A stretch of 64,000 nucleotides of DNA from Prevotella sp. ne3005 (GTDB taxonomy: Bacteria; Bacteroidota; Bacteroidia; Bacteroidales; Bacteroidaceae). The stretch is from positions 620,001 to 684,000 of the forward strand of contig NZ_FOCK01000001.1 in NCBI RefSeq assembly GCF_900110085.1, read 5' to 3'. This document shows, one piece after another, positions 17,712 through 29,840 of the stretch. Within the stretch, counting starts at the first letter, position 1, and every line of letters starts with the position of its first letter. The translations under genes and the position numbers were made by a program. The notes under the pieces were generated by a model that had not been told where the DNA came from, ran no database searches, and worked only from the letters and a program-made list of their open reading frames with translations.

Positions 17712-19541
17712 CTATCCTAAAAGCTGCTCAATATCACCCTGTGGTAGAATGCAAAGGATGGCTTTTCCGTCAGGGGTATAGTTGACGTTGGAACATGAGA
17801 AGAGTTCATTGATGATATTCTCCATCTCGTCGTTACTAAGCACCTGACCATAGGGGATGGCAGCACTCTGTGCCAGACGCAAGGCAAGTTGGGCATGGAG
17901 TGTGGTGAGTGGCGCGTTAGCGGAGGACGTCTCGGTGACCATCTGCCGTACTAGCATCACAGGATCTATGCCCTCAAGACCCACAGGTACGCCGTTGATG
18001 GCATAGGTGTTACCACCAAGGTCACTGAGGTCGAAGCCGGCATTCATCAACTCGGGCAGAATCTGCTGCATGACGACATGTTCTGCGGGTGAGAACTGTA
18101 CGGTCTCGGGGAAAAGAATCTTCTGCGTGTTAGCCGTATGACTGCTAATCTGGTTCATATAACGCTCGTAGAGGATACGCACATCGGCACGGTGCTGGTC
18201 GATGATCATCAGACCGGACTTCACTGCCGTCATCAGGTATTTACCCTTATACTGGTAATGCGAGGGGGACCGGTCAGCATCGAGCGTATTGTTAGGTAAG
18301 CTTACAGGTGGGACAGCATCGAATACATCACCTTCCGAGGGGGCTGCGATGCCGTAAAGAGACTCCCAACCCTCAGGAGAAGAGGCTGCCGGCTTCTGAG
18401 ACCAAGAACTGCCCGACGACTTTCCACCGGTATTAAATGGGTTGTAGTCGGGATTATAGGTCACCTTTGGGGCAACGATGTTTTCACGGGAAGGGTCGAA
18501 GACCGGTATATCGGGGCTGCCCACCGTATCAAAGTCGATGGAAGGCACCTCGCAAAACTTACCGATGGCATCACGTACAGCGGCAGAGAGGATTTGCCAG
18601 ATGGCCTGCTCGTTCTCGAACTTAATCTCTGTCTTCGTAGGATGGATATTAACATCTATCTGCGAGGGATCGACCTCGAAATAGAGGAAGTAAGGCACCT
18701 GCATGCCTTCGGGAATCATACGATCGTAGGCCGTCATCACCGCCTTATGGAAATAGGCATGTTTCATATAACGGCCATTGACAAAGAGGTAATCACTCCC
18801 ACCCTTCTTCCTGGCTGTCTCGGGTTTACCCACGAAACCCGTGATGGTAGCCATAGCGGTATGCACCTCTACGGGCAGGAGGTCCTGATTATATTGTTTA
18901 CCAAAGACATCAGCAATACGCTGACGAAGATTGGTGGCACGGAGGTTGAGCATCTCCACCCCATTGTGATGGAGTGAGAAACGGATTCCGGGATAGACGA
19001 GCACGATGCGCTCGAAAGCCGTCATGATATTCGAGAGTTCTGTGGCATTGGTCTTGAGGAATTTCCGTCGGGCAGGGACATTGAAGAAGAGGTTCTCCAC
19101 CTTGAAGTTACTGCCTACAGGACAAGAGGCGGGTTCCTGGCTGGTTACTTTCGAACCCGCAATCATCAGTCGCGTGCCAATCTCATCATCCTGACGACGT
19201 GTCAGAAGTTCCACCTGTGCCACTGCAGCGATTGAGGCCAGGGCTTCACCACGAAACCCCATGGTGTGAAGAGCAAATAGATCCGTGGCATTCTGGATCT
19301 TCGAGGTGGCATGACGTTCAAAGGAGAGACGGGCATCAGTCTCCGACATACCCTTACCATCGTCGATGACCTGGATACATGTACGTCCGGCATCAACCAC
19401 GATGACCTGGATAGTCTTGGCCCCGGCATCCACGGCATTCTCAACCAACTCTTTGATGACTGAAGCTGGACGCTGGATCACCTCACCAGCTGCAATCTGG
19501 TTGGCTACACTGTCGGGAAGAAGATGAATGACATCACTCAT
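17712..19541 (-). CDS. mutL: DNA mismatch repair protein MutL
   Basis: A protein of 609 residues. The N-terminal GHKL ATPase carries [25 protein letters not shown] and [10 protein letters not shown]; the transducer has [14 protein letters not shown] and [14 protein letters not shown] variable linker separates the C-terminal dimerisation domain. MutL couples mismatch recognition by MutS to strand removal. The nuclease motif expected as DQHA(X)2E(X)4E reads [12 protein letters not shown] near residue 446, lacking the Ala and first Glu. No CPHGRP-like motif is visible at the end ([15 protein letters not shown]). Nicking activity is therefore uncertain. It is the last gene of the guaB operon, overlapping the OstA-like gene by 4 bp. 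Confidence 0.95.
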   Translation of the reverse strand: MSDVIHLLPDSVANQIAAGEVIQRPASVIKELVENAVDAGAKTIQVIVVDAGRTCIQVIDDGKGMSETDARLSFERHATSKIQNATDLFALHTMGFRGEALASIAAVAQVELLTRRQDDEIGTRLMIAGSKVTSQEPASCPVGSNFKVENLFFNVPARRKFLKTNATELSNIMTAFERIVLVYPGIRFSLHHNGVEMLNLRATNLRQRIADVFGKQYNQDLLPVEVHTAMATITGFVGKPETARKKGGSDYLFVNGRYMKHAYFHKAVMTAYDRMIPEGMQVPYFLYFEVDPSQIDVNIHPTKTEIKFENEQAIWQILSAAVRDAIGKFCEVPSIDFDTVGSPDIPVFDPSRENIVAPKVTYNPDYNPFNTGGKSSGSSWSQKPAASSPEGWESLYGIAAPSEGDVFDAVPPVSLPNNTLDADRSPSHYQYKGKYLMTAVKSGLMIIDQHRADVRILYERYMNQISSHTANTQKILFPETVQFSPAEHVVMQQILPELMNAGFDLSDLGGNTYAINGVPVGLEGIDPVMLVRQMVTETSSANAPLTTLHAQLALRLAQSAAIPYGQVLSNDEMENIINELFSCSNVNYTPDGKAILCILPQGDIEQLLG

Positions 19542-21115
19542 GGCTTGGGTTTCCAGTTAAAGATATCGTCGCGGTTCTGGGGACGGATGGCATCATACCA
19601 GACAAAGCCCGTAAGACGCTTACGATCGGCGGGTATCTGATTGAGCGGATACATCGTACCAGAGGTCTTCGGTGTCCAGACATGCTGGAGCTTACGGTCC
19701 TTGAGGAACATTCGCAACTCGGAGGTCTCCTGATAATTATATATAATAGGTATAGAGTCACCCTCCTCGAAATAGTAGCCGATGAGCACATTACCCACGG
19801 CACGGGTCTCATGGATTTTTCCATCGACGAAGAAGGCAAACATCTCTTTTGACTTCACCTGATTATAGCAGGCCGTATCACTACGCAGCTGCTGAATAGA
19901 GAAGCAGTTGTCGATGACATGGGCACGGTTGATGAGCGAATCTTTCAAGAACACCTCAATACGGTCACCGACGAGTTGCTGATTGACATTCCAAACGATG
20001 GGATCGTAGTACATCGTCATACAGGAGTCCTGGGAGTTATAGACCAGCGAGTCGCAGATGGCCTGCACATCAGTACGGTAGGCACGAACATGACGATAGG
20101 CATGGATCTTACGGTACACAGAGTCTGTCTCGATATTAAAGGTTATCACCTTGAAAGTGTCGGCATGCATAAAGAGGGAGTCGCCCTGTGAGAAGTCGAT
20201 GGCCACGGCACTGTCGGTACACATGGCATAGCCCGTGTTTTCTAAATATTCGCCGTAGTTGCCGGTGAGTTTATTTTTATTCACGGAGTCTACATAGACC
20301 ACGTTGCGGAAGGCCTTGCTAATACCAGCCTGACTATCATACCAAACGCTGTCGCCGATCATCGTCCTTCCCTGATTGGAGAGCACAGATCGATTCATGA
20401 GTCGCGCCTGCTCCTTCTTCGTGTCGTAATAGCCCTGTTCTGAGTAAATATGACTCTCACCAGAATAGATATCCGATGGGCCTACGATATGAGCCATCGA
20501 GAAACGGGTATCGTAATAGAGCGTGTCGGTGGTGAGATAGAACTTCGGACTGCGCATCTTCACGTCGTAGTTGAATACTGACATCTTTGATTTCGTGTTG
20601 TACTCCCCCCAGTCTGAGGTCAGCGTGGTATTTCCGTCAATCATCTTTCCACCTTCGAAGAAGTAGGCATTGTCATAAAGACGGTCGAAGTCGAGACTAT
20701 CAGTATATAGCGTGGTCTTCTTATGTTTCAGCACCACATTATAACGGGCACGGGCCATCTGTTCGTTACCATCGTAATAGGCATAGTCACTGACCAGTGA
20801 GAGGGTATCACCCTGCACCATCTTCACATGTCCGAAAGCCTCAAACGAGTTGCTGCCTTCATAGAAGTAGGCACTGTCACAATAGAGGCGTGCACCCTGA
20901 TGAGTGAACTGTACTTTACCATTGAGGATGGTAGCATCAGGGTTTATTAACTGATCGAAGTGTAGCACGTCGGCATGTACGAGATAGACGCGGGTGTCCT
21001 CTTTCTGCGCCTTTCGTGCCGGACGTTTCTTCTGTGTCTGCTTCTGTGCAAAAGCAGACACCATCCCCACCATCAAGGCGAAAGATATCAGCCAGACGAA
21101 AGACTTCCTCATCAT
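19538..21115 (-). CDS. OstA-like (LptA/LptD N-terminal-like) periplasmic protein
   Basis: A protein of 525 residues with signal peptide [24 protein letters not shown], then a Lys/Arg-rich stretch ([15 protein letters not shown]). The body is repetitive beta-jellyroll: [73 protein letters not shown]. This is the OstA-like fold of Lpt bridge proteins, so a role in LPS transport is likely. It follows the second isomerase gene by 16 bp and overlaps mutL by 4 bp. A downstream ATG at 21112 is an equally possible start. Confidence 0.85.
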   Translation of the reverse strand: MMRKSFVWLISFALMVGMVSAFAQKQTQKKRPARKAQKEDTRVYLVHADVLHFDQLINPDATILNGKVQFTHQGARLYCDSAYFYEGSNSFEAFGHVKMVQGDTLSLVSDYAYYDGNEQMARARYNVVLKHKKTTLYTDSLDFDRLYDNAYFFEGGKMIDGNTTLTSDWGEYNTKSKMSVFNYDVKMRSPKFYLTTDTLYYDTRFSMAHIVGPSDIYSGESHIYSEQGYYDTKKEQARLMNRSVLSNQGRTMIGDSVWYDSQAGISKAFRNVVYVDSVNKNKLTGNYGEYLENTGYAMCTDSAVAIDFSQGDSLFMHADTFKVITFNIETDSVYRKIHAYRHVRAYRTDVQAICDSLVYNSQDSCMTMYYDPIVWNVNQQLVGDRIEVFLKDSLINRAHVIDNCFSIQQLRSDTACYNQVKSKEMFAFFVDGKIHETRAVGNVLIGYYFEEGDSIPIIYNYQETSELRMFLKDRKLQHVWTPKTSGTMYPLNQIPADRKRLTGFVWYDAIRPQNRDDIFNWKPKP

Positions 21116-21131
21116 CTCCTTCTAAACACCT

Positions 21132-22517
21132 TTATTTATTCCACCCCTCGTATTCGAACTCGCAGTCCTTATATTCGTCATTCAGACGGGTATAGACCGT
21201 CTTGATCTTATCGACCACCCACTGATGGATACGCTCCTCACGACGTTTGTTCAGCACCACGTCCTTCAACGTCTGGAAGTCCTCCGTCACCGTAGCCTTA
21301 TGACCGTCGATGCGATTCTTCAGCTTTGCGATGACGCACACGGTCTTACCGCGCTGGTTAATCATCTGGAACGACTGTGAGATCTGTCCCACCTGCATGG
21401 TATCCACAACCTTTGCAACCTCGGGGGGCAGGTCCTGCATACGGAACTTCGACGAGGTATGTCCCGTAGTCATCATGTTTGTAGACATCAGGCCCTTGCT
21501 GTAACGGGTGTCCTTATCGTCGGAGAGCAGTGGTGCAGCATCCTCGAAAGTGAACTTTCCGGAACGGATATCAGCCGCGATGGAGTCCAGACGGCCAAGC
21601 GTTTTTTCGATAGCTACTTCCGACACCACAGGCTTACGGAGGATATGACGCACGTTCACCTTGTCGCCGCGCTTCTCGATGAGCTGGATGATATGGAAGC
21701 CGAACTCCGACTCCACAATCTTTGATACCTTCTTCGGATCTGTGAGGTTAAAAGCCACAGCAGCAAAGGCCGGGTCAAGGGTACCACGTCCCACAAGGCC
21801 GAGTTCACCACCACGACGGGCTGTTCCCGGGTCCTCGGAATAGAGGCGGGCCAATGTCTGGAAGGTGGCATCACCCTTGTTCACACGTTCGGTATATTCG
21901 CGTAACTCATCCTTCACACGGTTGAGTTCCTCGACTTCGATGACTGGTGTCTGCTGAATAACCTGCACCTCCACCTCCGTAGGTACGAAGGGGACGCTGT
22001 CGGCAGGCATATTCTGGAAATAACGGCGGACATCAGCAGGTGTCACGGCGATATCCTCGACAAGTTTCTGCTTCATCCGCTGCACCATCTGACGGTCTTT
22101 CAGATCTTCACGCAGGTCATTACGGATCTGTGAGAGCGGCTGGTGCTTGTATTCCTCCAGACGTTCACGCGAGCCGTCCACCATCTCAAGCCAGTAGTTA
22201 ATCTGCTGTTCCACCTCCGCAGCCACATCGGCATCGGTCACCTCGATACTATCAATCTCGGCCTGATGCTTGAATAGCTTCTGTACAGCTATCTGCTCAG
22301 GGATGGCACAGTCGGGGTTGCCACTGAACTTAATACCTTCCATGGCAGCCTGCATACGCATGGTCTCGATGTCTGAACGGAGGATGGCATCGTCACCGAC
22401 GATCCATACCACCTCATCGACCACAGTACCAATCTGTACGGAATCCTTTGTCTCGGCCCCAGCCATCAGCGGGAGCATGAGGAGCATGGCACCTAACAAA
22501 TTCTGTATTTTTCTCAT
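21132..22517 (-). CDS. SurA-type periplasmic peptidylprolyl isomerase (two PpiC regions)
   Basis: A protein of 461 residues with signal peptide MRKIQNLLGAMLLMLPLMAG. A helical SurA-like N domain (DEVVWIVGDDAILRSDIETMR) is followed by parvulin-like segments: FQTLARLYSEDPGTARRGGELGLVGRGTLDPAFAAVAFNL with GFHIIQLIEKRGDKVNVRHIL, and a second, more divergent one (FTFEDAAPLLSDDKDTRYSKGLM). The family chaperones outer-membrane proteins in the periplasm. It overlaps the preceding isomerase gene by 4 bp. Confidence 0.9.
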   Translation of the reverse strand: MRKIQNLLGAMLLMLPLMAGAETKDSVQIGTVVDEVVWIVGDDAILRSDIETMRMQAAMEGIKFSGNPDCAIPEQIAVQKLFKHQAEIDSIEVTDADVAAEVEQQINYWLEMVDGSRERLEEYKHQPLSQIRNDLREDLKDRQMVQRMKQKLVEDIAVTPADVRRYFQNMPADSVPFVPTEVEVQVIQQTPVIEVEELNRVKDELREYTERVNKGDATFQTLARLYSEDPGTARRGGELGLVGRGTLDPAFAAVAFNLTDPKKVSKIVESEFGFHIIQLIEKRGDKVNVRHILRKPVVSEVAIEKTLGRLDSIAADIRSGKFTFEDAAPLLSDDKDTRYSKGLMSTNMMTTGHTSSKFRMQDLPPEVAKVVDTMQVGQISQSFQMINQRGKTVCVIAKLKNRIDGHKATVTEDFQTLKDVVLNKRREERIHQWVVDKIKTVYTRLNDEYKDCEFEYEGWNK

Positions 22518-23947
22518 TGATGCTTATTTACTGTTTTCAATACTTCTTCATGAATGACGACCGGATAACGCTTGCGCAACGAGGCCACCCAACGGCGTTC
22601 AAGGTCGTTTTGGTAATCCTCGACCACCTGGGCACGCACATCGGTATAGTCGCTGGGCTTCTTCAGTTTCTTTCCGTAGACGGCATCGATGGGATAGTCC
22701 TGCAGTGGCTTCACTTCTGCAGGCACCTTAAACACCATTCTGTCAACGGTTGCATTGTCGCCGGGTTTGAAGAGTCCCTTCTCCACACGGATGCGGATCA
22801 CGGAGTCGGGGTTGAAGGTGGTGCGCAGAGCCTCAGCCCACTGGTCGAAGGGAAGGCGCTTCACACAGTTCTTCACGGCCTTCACATCTTTCTTGTCCTT
22901 CACATGGTAGGCGATACCTTTATAACGGGGTTGCGACCATGTATAGTCCTTACGGTGGGCATCGAACCACGCCTTCAGGGTTGCCTCGTTCTCGGTAGCC
23001 TTCTCCCAGACCTCACGACTGCTAATCTCATAAAGTAACAAACCGTCATGATATTCCTGGAATAGGTATTTCATCTCGGGATCGGTGGCAGCGAGCGAGT
23101 CGGAGCGTTTCTCGAGAATCTGGTCTTGTGTCAGCGTACCGTTAGAGGCTTTCACCATCTGACGGAGTTTGTTGCTGATAATGTCTTCGCGCATCTCACG
23201 ACGCTCCAATACCGTCAGCAAATCGTTCTTCAGGGAGTCGAAGGGCTCCAGCTGTTTACGCTCCTTCATCAGGATGATGTGATAGCCTATAGGGGAAAGG
23301 AACGGACTACTCATCTGTCCCGGCTGCAGCGAATAGGCCACATCCTCAAACTCCTTCAGCGTCTGGCCTGGACCAAACCAAGGCAAGAGACCGCCATCTT
23401 TCGAGGAGACGGGATCCTGCGAGATTTTCTTAGCCAATTCTGCGAAGTCGGCACCGGCCTGCAGGGCACGATAAGCGGAATCGATGCGTTGGCGAGCCTT
23501 CTCCTGTTCCTGGGTAGTGGCCTGTGTCGAGAGTTCCAGAAGGATATGGGCAGGACGTACGAGTCCACGGGGACCGATGGCCTTCTTCGTACGTTCGTAC
23601 ATCTTCCGGGCGGTGGCAAGGATTTCAGCGTCCGTCACGATGGTGGGACGCACCTGTTGATCACGATACATGGCATATTCCTGTTGGAAAGAGGTCATCG
23701 TATCAAGCTTGGCATCAAGGGCAGCCTGCACCTTCAACTTATAGTTGGCATAGAGCTCGGCATATTCCTCTACAGTCTTCTTCTCAACCACATCGTCACC
23801 GTTGTTCTTATTGAAAGAGTACTCAAACTCCGAACGAGGCACGTCTACACCAGCCACAGTCATCACGACGGGGTCGGATGACTGTGCCAATGATTGCTGC
23901 GACAGAAGCGCAGCAAACAAAGAAAGGGCAATGGTGAGTTTTCTCAT
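22514..23947 (-). CDS. Periplasmic PpiC-type peptidylprolyl isomerase
   Basis: A protein of 477 residues. Signal peptide MRKLTIALSLFAALLSQQSL, a helical N domain (VPRSEFEYSFNKNNGDD), then one well-conserved parvulin domain (RPAHILLELST; FAELAKKISQDPVSSKDGGLLPWFGPGQTLKEFEDVAYSL; IGYHIILMKERK). The C-terminal third is unlike standard parvulins. The ATG at 23947 is preferred over a TTG at 23953 that would overlap the guaB stop. Likely acts with the next gene in folding outer-membrane proteins. Confidence 0.88.
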   Translation of the reverse strand: MRKLTIALSLFAALLSQQSLAQSSDPVVMTVAGVDVPRSEFEYSFNKNNGDDVVEKKTVEEYAELYANYKLKVQAALDAKLDTMTSFQQEYAMYRDQQVRPTIVTDAEILATARKMYERTKKAIGPRGLVRPAHILLELSTQATTQEQEKARQRIDSAYRALQAGADFAELAKKISQDPVSSKDGGLLPWFGPGQTLKEFEDVAYSLQPGQMSSPFLSPIGYHIILMKERKQLEPFDSLKNDLLTVLERREMREDIISNKLRQMVKASNGTLTQDQILEKRSDSLAATDPEMKYLFQEYHDGLLLYEISSREVWEKATENEATLKAWFDAHRKDYTWSQPRYKGIAYHVKDKKDVKAVKNCVKRLPFDQWAEALRTTFNPDSVIRIRVEKGLFKPGDNATVDRMVFKVPAEVKPLQDYPIDAVYGKKLKKPSDYTDVRAQVVEDYQNDLERRWVASLRKRYPVVIHEEVLKTVNKHQ

Positions 23948-23949
23948 TC

Positions 23950-25449
<1,500 letters not shown>

Positions 25450-25464
25450 TTAAAATATTGCGTG

Positions 25465-25472
25465 CAAAGGTA
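25465..25472 (-). promoter_or_regulatory. Promoter -7 box for the guaB operon
   Basis: The minus strand reads TACCTTTG followed by CA, in the context TTTGTACCTTTGCACG, 28 bp before the guaB ATG. Confidence 0.72.
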
Positions 25473-25480
25473 CAAAAAAG

Positions 25481-25590
25481 ATTGAAGATTGAACATTGAA
25501 GATTGAAGATTTTTAAGAGCCTTGTTATTTTTTAACGTTCAATCTTCAATTTTCAATAATGTTCAATCTTCAATTCTCAATCTTCAATTA
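25481..25590. repeat. TTGAAGATTGAA interspersed repeat, copy 2 (two inverted blocks)
   Basis: Left block 25481-25510 is built of attgaagattgaac units; right block 25537-25590 of gttcaatcttcaatt units in opposite orientation. GAAGATTGAAC and GTTCAATCTTC are exact complements and could form a long hairpin just after recQ and before the guaB promoter. Confidence 0.75.
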
Positions 25591-25594
25591 AAAA

Positions 25595-27775
25595 TCAGTT
25601 CGCCATTTCCGAGATGAACTTAATGCGGACGAGCCTGATTTCATCCTCGGAATATTCGTCACCCAGTTCATCCTCGGCCACACTGAGTTTGTCAGTATCT
25701 GACTCTGCGAAATAGTCGTAGATATCATCGATATGGTCTTCGTCCATCACCTCCTCAAGGAAGTAGTCGATGTTCAGTTTCGTACCACTGTAGACGATGG
25801 CCTCCACCTCATCGAGCAACTCGTCGAAGTCGATGCCTTGAGCCTCAGCGATATCGTCGAGGGCCAGCTGACGGTCGATGCTCTGGATGATCTTCACCTT
25901 CAGCATTGATTTTTTCGCCACCGTACGGACACGCATGTCCACCTGACGTTCGATCTCGTTCTCTTCGCAGTAGCGGGCGATGAGGTCCACAAACTCCTTG
26001 GCATAGGGTTGTTTCACCTTTCCCTCACCCACGCCCTGGATATTCTTCAACTCCTCAAGGGTCACGGGATAGTCTGTGGCCATCTGCTCCAACGACACGT
26101 CTTGGAAGATGACGTATGGCGGACGCTCCAAGCGCTTCGAGACCTTCTTTCGCAAGTCACGTAGCATCGCACTCAACACAGGGTCAAGGGCACTGGTGCC
26201 TCCATCGTGGTCAGCGTTTTCGTCATCATCACTGAACTCCGTATCTTTCACAATCATAAACGACGATGGTGACTTCAGGAACTTCTTACCTGCCGAAGTG
26301 ACCTTCAGTAGACCGTAGTTTTCCACCTCCTTCTTCAGGAATCCGGCAATGAGGGCCTGACGGATTACTGGGTTCCAGATCTTCTCATCGTCATCGGCAC
26401 CGGCCCCAAAGAGTTCCTGTTCCTCATGATGATGGGCCAGGATCTCATCAGTCTCCTTACCGATGATAAAGTCTATCACATAGTCGCTGCGGAAGTTCTC
26501 CTTGATAGCCAAGATGGCGTTTAGCACGATGACGAGTTGATTCTGGGCCTCAATCTTTGTCTTCGGATGCAGACAGTTGTCGCAGTTGCCGCAGTTGTCT
26601 TTATCATATTCCTCACCGAAGTAGTGCAACAGCATCTTTCTACGGCAGACGGAGGTCTCCGCATAGGCGGCAGTCTCCACCAACAGCTGACGGCCGATAT
26701 CCTGTTCTGCCACGGGCTTACCCTCCATGAACTTCTCCAGCTTATCGAGATCCTTTCGCGAATAGAAAGCCAGACAAATACCTTCGCCACCGTCACGACC
26801 TGCACGACCCGTCTCCTGATAGTAGCCTTCCAGCGACTTCGGGATGTCGTAATGAATCACAAACCGCACGTCGGGTTTGTCGATACCCATACCGAAGGCG
26901 ATGGTAGCCACGATGACGTCGATATCCTCCATCAGGAAGTCATCCTGCGTCTGGGTACGGGTGGCGGAATCAAGACCAGCATGATAGGCCGAGGCCTTGA
27001 TATCATTGGCGCGCAGGATGGCAGCCAGCTCCTCCACCTTCTTACGCGAGAGACAGTAGATGATGCCGCTCTTGCCGGGATGCTGTTTGATGAACTTGAT
27101 GATATCCTTATCCACATCCTTCGTCTTTTGGCGCACCTCATAGTAGAGGTTCGGACGGTTGAAGGAGCTTTTGAACTCCACCGCGTCGAGGATGCCGAGG
27201 TTTTTCTTGATGTCGGTACGCACCTTATCGGTAGCCGTAGCCGTCAGTGCGATGACAGGTGCAGCACCTATCTCGTTGATGATCGGGCGGATACGACGGT
27301 ATTCTGGTCGGAAGTCATGTCCCCATTCCGAGATACAGTGGGCTTCGTCGATGGCATAGAAGGAGATCTTCACCGACTTAAGGAACTCCACATTGTCCTC
27401 CTTCGTCAACGACTCGGGAGCCACATAGAGCAGCTTCGTGTGTCCGGCAAGGATATCCTCCTTCACCTGATCGATAGCCGCCTTGTTCAGCGACGAATTC
27501 AGGTAATGGGCCGTTCCCGACTGTTCGCTCAGGTTGGTGATGACGTCCACCTGGTTCTTCATCAGCGCTATCAGCGGTGAGATGACGATGGCCGTCCCTT
27601 CCATGAGCAACGAGGGTAGCTGGTAGCACAACGACTTACCGCCACCTGTCGGCATCAGCACGAAGGTATCCTTCCCATCCAGCACGTTCTGGATGATCTT
27701 CTCCTGATCGCCTTTGAATGTATCAAATCCAAAGTATTTCTTCAGGGCTTCGGTTAGATTCACTTGTTGGGTCAT
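25595..27775 (-). CDS. recQ: ATP-dependent DNA helicase RecQ
   Basis: A protein of 726 residues. Helicase motifs are complete: Walker A MPTGGGKSLCYQLP, DEAH box YAIDEAHCISEWGHDFRPEY, motif V/VI YYQETGRAGRDG. The RQC zinc site follows (CRRKMLLHYFGEEY...CGNCDNC), then a winged helix and an HRDC domain (ATDYPVTLEELKNIQGVGEGK). An acidic C-terminal tail of about 120 residues extends beyond HRDC (DIYDYFAESDTDKLSVAEDELGDEY), making the protein longer than E. coli RecQ. RecQ unwinds recombination and stalled-fork intermediates. It starts 10 bp after clpX and likely shares its transcript. Confidence 0.96.
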   Translation of the reverse strand: MTQQVNLTEALKKYFGFDTFKGDQEKIIQNVLDGKDTFVLMPTGGGKSLCYQLPSLLMEGTAIVISPLIALMKNQVDVITNLSEQSGTAHYLNSSLNKAAIDQVKEDILAGHTKLLYVAPESLTKEDNVEFLKSVKISFYAIDEAHCISEWGHDFRPEYRRIRPIINEIGAAPVIALTATATDKVRTDIKKNLGILDAVEFKSSFNRPNLYYEVRQKTKDVDKDIIKFIKQHPGKSGIIYCLSRKKVEELAAILRANDIKASAYHAGLDSATRTQTQDDFLMEDIDVIVATIAFGMGIDKPDVRFVIHYDIPKSLEGYYQETGRAGRDGGEGICLAFYSRKDLDKLEKFMEGKPVAEQDIGRQLLVETAAYAETSVCRRKMLLHYFGEEYDKDNCGNCDNCLHPKTKIEAQNQLVIVLNAILAIKENFRSDYVIDFIIGKETDEILAHHHEEQELFGAGADDDEKIWNPVIRQALIAGFLKKEVENYGLLKVTSAGKKFLKSPSSFMIVKDTEFSDDDENADHDGGTSALDPVLSAMLRDLRKKVSKRLERPPYVIFQDVSLEQMATDYPVTLEELKNIQGVGEGKVKQPYAKEFVDLIARYCEENEIERQVDMRVRTVAKKSMLKVKIIQSIDRQLALDDIAEAQGIDFDELLDEVEAIVYSGTKLNIDYFLEEVMDEDHIDDIYDYFAESDTDKLSVAEDELGDEYSEDEIRLVRIKFISEMAN

Positions 27776-27785
27776 AAAGTCTTAG

Positions 27786-29015
27786 TTACGAGGCTTTTAA
27801 TTGTTGTATATGTGATTTCTCTAATTGTTCCTTCACATAATCTGCCGTCACCTCAAATTTCTTAACTTTCCTTGAGGGCAGATCAAACATCGGCTCCATC
27901 ATCACATTCTCCACGATGGAGCGCAGTCCACGGGCCCCCAGCTTATACTCCATAGCCTCATCGACAAGGGCGTCGAGGGCATCTTTGGTGAAGGTCAGTT
28001 CCACACCGTCCATCTCGAATAGTTTCTTATACTGACGGATGATGGAGTTCTTTGGTTCCGTCAGGATTTTCTCCAGGGCTGCACGGTCGAGCGGATTCAG
28101 ATAGGTGAGCACCGGCAGACGACCAATCAGCTCGGGAATCAGGCCAAACGACTTCAGATCCTGAGGCACCACGTATTTCATCAGGTTCTCTTTATCAATA
28201 TTCCTGACATTCTGTACCGAATTATAACCTACCACATGGGTATTCATACGCTGGGCAATCTTACGCTCGATACCATCGAAGGCACCGCCGCAGATAAAGA
28301 GGATGTTCCTTGTATCCACGTGGATATAGTCCTGATCCGGGTGCTTACGGCCTCCCTTGGGCGGCACGTTCACCATCGTTCCCTCCAACAGCTTCAGCAA
28401 TCCCTGCTGCACACCCTCGCCACTGACATCACGTGTAATCGAGGGATTGTCGTTCTTACGGGCAATCTTATCTATCTCGTCGATGAAGACAATACCACGC
28501 TGGGCGGCCTCCACGTCATAATCTGCCACCTGCAACAGTCGTGAGAGGATGCTCTCCACATCCTCGCCCACATAACCGGCCTCGGTGAACACCGTAGCAT
28601 CGACGATGGTGAAGGGCACGTCGAGCAACTTCGCGATGGTACGTGCCAGCAGGGTCTTACCCGTACCGGTAGAACCAACCATGATGATATTGCTCTTCTC
28701 AATCTCCACACCGTCGTCGGCAGCGGGCTGCTGCAGACGTTTATAGTGGTTGTAGACGGCAACGGAGAGGAAACGCTTGGCCTCATCCTGTCCGATGATA
28801 TAATCGTCAAGGAACGCCTTGATCTCCTTGGGCTTCGGCACCTTCTTCATCTGCGGCTTACCGCTTTTGGCCTTCGCATTGGTCTCCGCCAGGTTCTCCT
28901 TGGCAATACGATAGGCCTGCTGGGCACATTCCTCACAGATATAGCCGTTGATACCGGAGATCAGCAGCTTCACCTCCTTGTCGCTCCTTCCACAGAAACT
29001 ACATGCTTTCTTCAT
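27786..29015 (-). CDS. clpX: ATP-dependent Clp protease ATPase subunit ClpX
   Basis: A protein of 409 residues. N-terminal zinc domain (CSFCGRS...CEECAQQAY), Walker [12 protein letters not shown], Walker [13 protein letters not shown], pore-loop and sensor regions, and the C-terminal [16 protein letters not shown]. The IGF-type ClpP-contact loop is expected near VVGYNSVQN. It unfolds substrates and feeds them to ClpP. The ATG overlaps the clpP stop by 1 bp. Confidence 0.97.
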   Translation of the reverse strand: MKKACSFCGRSDKEVKLLISGINGYICEECAQQAYRIAKENLAETNAKAKSGKPQMKKVPKPKEIKAFLDDYIIGQDEAKRFLSVAVYNHYKRLQQPAADDGVEIEKSNIIMVGSTGTGKTLLARTIAKLLDVPFTIVDATVFTEAGYVGEDVESILSRLLQVADYDVEAAQRGIVFIDEIDKIARKNDNPSITRDVSGEGVQQGLLKLLEGTMVNVPPKGGRKHPDQDYIHVDTRNILFICGGAFDGIERKIAQRMNTHVVGYNSVQNVRNIDKENLMKYVVPQDLKSFGLIPELIGRLPVLTYLNPLDRAALEKILTEPKNSIIRQYKKLFEMDGVELTFTKDALDALVDEAMEYKLGARGLRSIVENVMMEPMFDLPSRKVKKFEVTADYVKEQLEKSHIQQLKAS

Positions 29016-29683
29016 TACTTCTTTCTCGTCAAAACTTCATCAATCATGCCATACTCCTTGGCCTCCTGGGCTGTCATCCAGTAGTTACGGTCGGAATCAG
29101 CGTAGACCTTCTCGTAAGGGGTATGCGAGTGGTCAGAAATGATGGTATACAACTCTTTCTTGAATTTCAAAATCTCCTTGGCCTCGATCTCGATATCCGA
29201 AGCCTGACCCTGTACGCCGCCGAGGGGCTGATGGATCATCACACGGCTGTGGGGCAATGCCGAACGCTTTCCCTCAGTACCGGCCACGAGCAGCACGGCA
29301 CCCATCGAGGCAGCCATACCCGTACAGATGGTGGCCACATCGCTGGAGATAAACTGCATCGTGTCGTAGATGCCCAGACCAGCGGTCACACTACCGCCAG
29401 GGCTGTTGATATAGATCGAGATATCCTTACCAGAGTCTACCGAGTCCAGGTAGAGCAGCTGCGCCTGCAGCGTGTTGGCGGTATAGTCGTCAATCTGCGT
29501 ACCGAGGAAGATGATACGGTCCATCATCAGTCGTGAGAACACGTCCATCTGGGTCACGTTCAGCTGACGCTCCTCAAGGATATAGGGGTTCAGATACTGA
29601 GCCTGAGCCTGCATCACCTCGTCGAGGGTCAAGCCGTTCATGCCTAAATGCTGTACAGCATATTTTCTAAAATCATTCTTCAT
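29015..29683 (-). CDS. clpP: ATP-dependent Clp protease proteolytic subunit ClpP
   Basis: A protein of 222 residues (serine protease of the ClpXP complex). Catalytic Ser in [13 protein letters not shown], catalytic His in [12 protein letters not shown]; the Asp lies in the C-terminal part. [17 protein letters not shown] is conserved. The ATG at 29683 ([14 protein letters not shown]) is preferred to a GTG at 29701. First gene of clpP-clpX-recQ. Confidence 0.97.
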   Translation of the reverse strand: MKNDFRKYAVQHLGMNGLTLDEVMQAQAQYLNPYILEERQLNVTQMDVFSRLMMDRIIFLGTQIDDYTANTLQAQLLYLDSVDSGKDISIYINSPGGSVTAGLGIYDTMQFISSDVATICTGMAASMGAVLLVAGTEGKRSALPHSRVMIHQPLGGVQGQASDIEIEAKEILKFKKELYTIISDHSHTPYEKVYADSDRNYWMTAQEAKEYGMIDEVLTRKK

Positions 29684-29740
29684 ATTTTTCTTATTTTTCA
29701 CCTTTGATGTTTCACATCGAGTTCACTTTCCAGCACGGAA

Positions 29741-29809
29741 GAAGGGTTATCGACCTTCCGTATCACGTGTTTGGGACACAAAGATAATGAAAAAAGTCGA
29801 TAACCCTTC
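29741..29809. repeat. 14-bp perfect inverted repeat around the clpP promoter
   Basis: gaagggttatcgac at 29741-29754 and gtcgataacccttc at 29796-29809 are exact reverse complements. They bracket the clpP -7 box. The upstream copy also forms one arm of the terminator after the trigger factor gene. Confidence 0.8.
29779..29786 (-). promoter_or_regulatory. Promoter -7 box for clpP-clpX-recQ
   Basis: The minus strand reads TATCTTTG, about 95 bp before the clpP ATG. It sits between the arms of the 14-bp inverted repeat and next to the T-tract of the preceding terminator. Confidence 0.65.
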
Positions 29810-29824
29810 AATATTAGGGGTTAT
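29788..29824. terminator. Terminator after the trigger factor gene
   Basis: On the minus strand ATAACCCC and AGGGTTAT form a stem around a short A/T loop, followed by CGAC and six T. The plus strand also has a T-run after the stem, so it may work both ways. Confidence 0.75.
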
Positions 29825-29840
29825 TTTTTCCTAAAAAAAC

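Noticed and set aside
26537..27580. Plus-strand open frame (347 codons) opposite recQ
   Set aside because: Antisense of conserved helicase motifs, compositionally odd and without a promoter.
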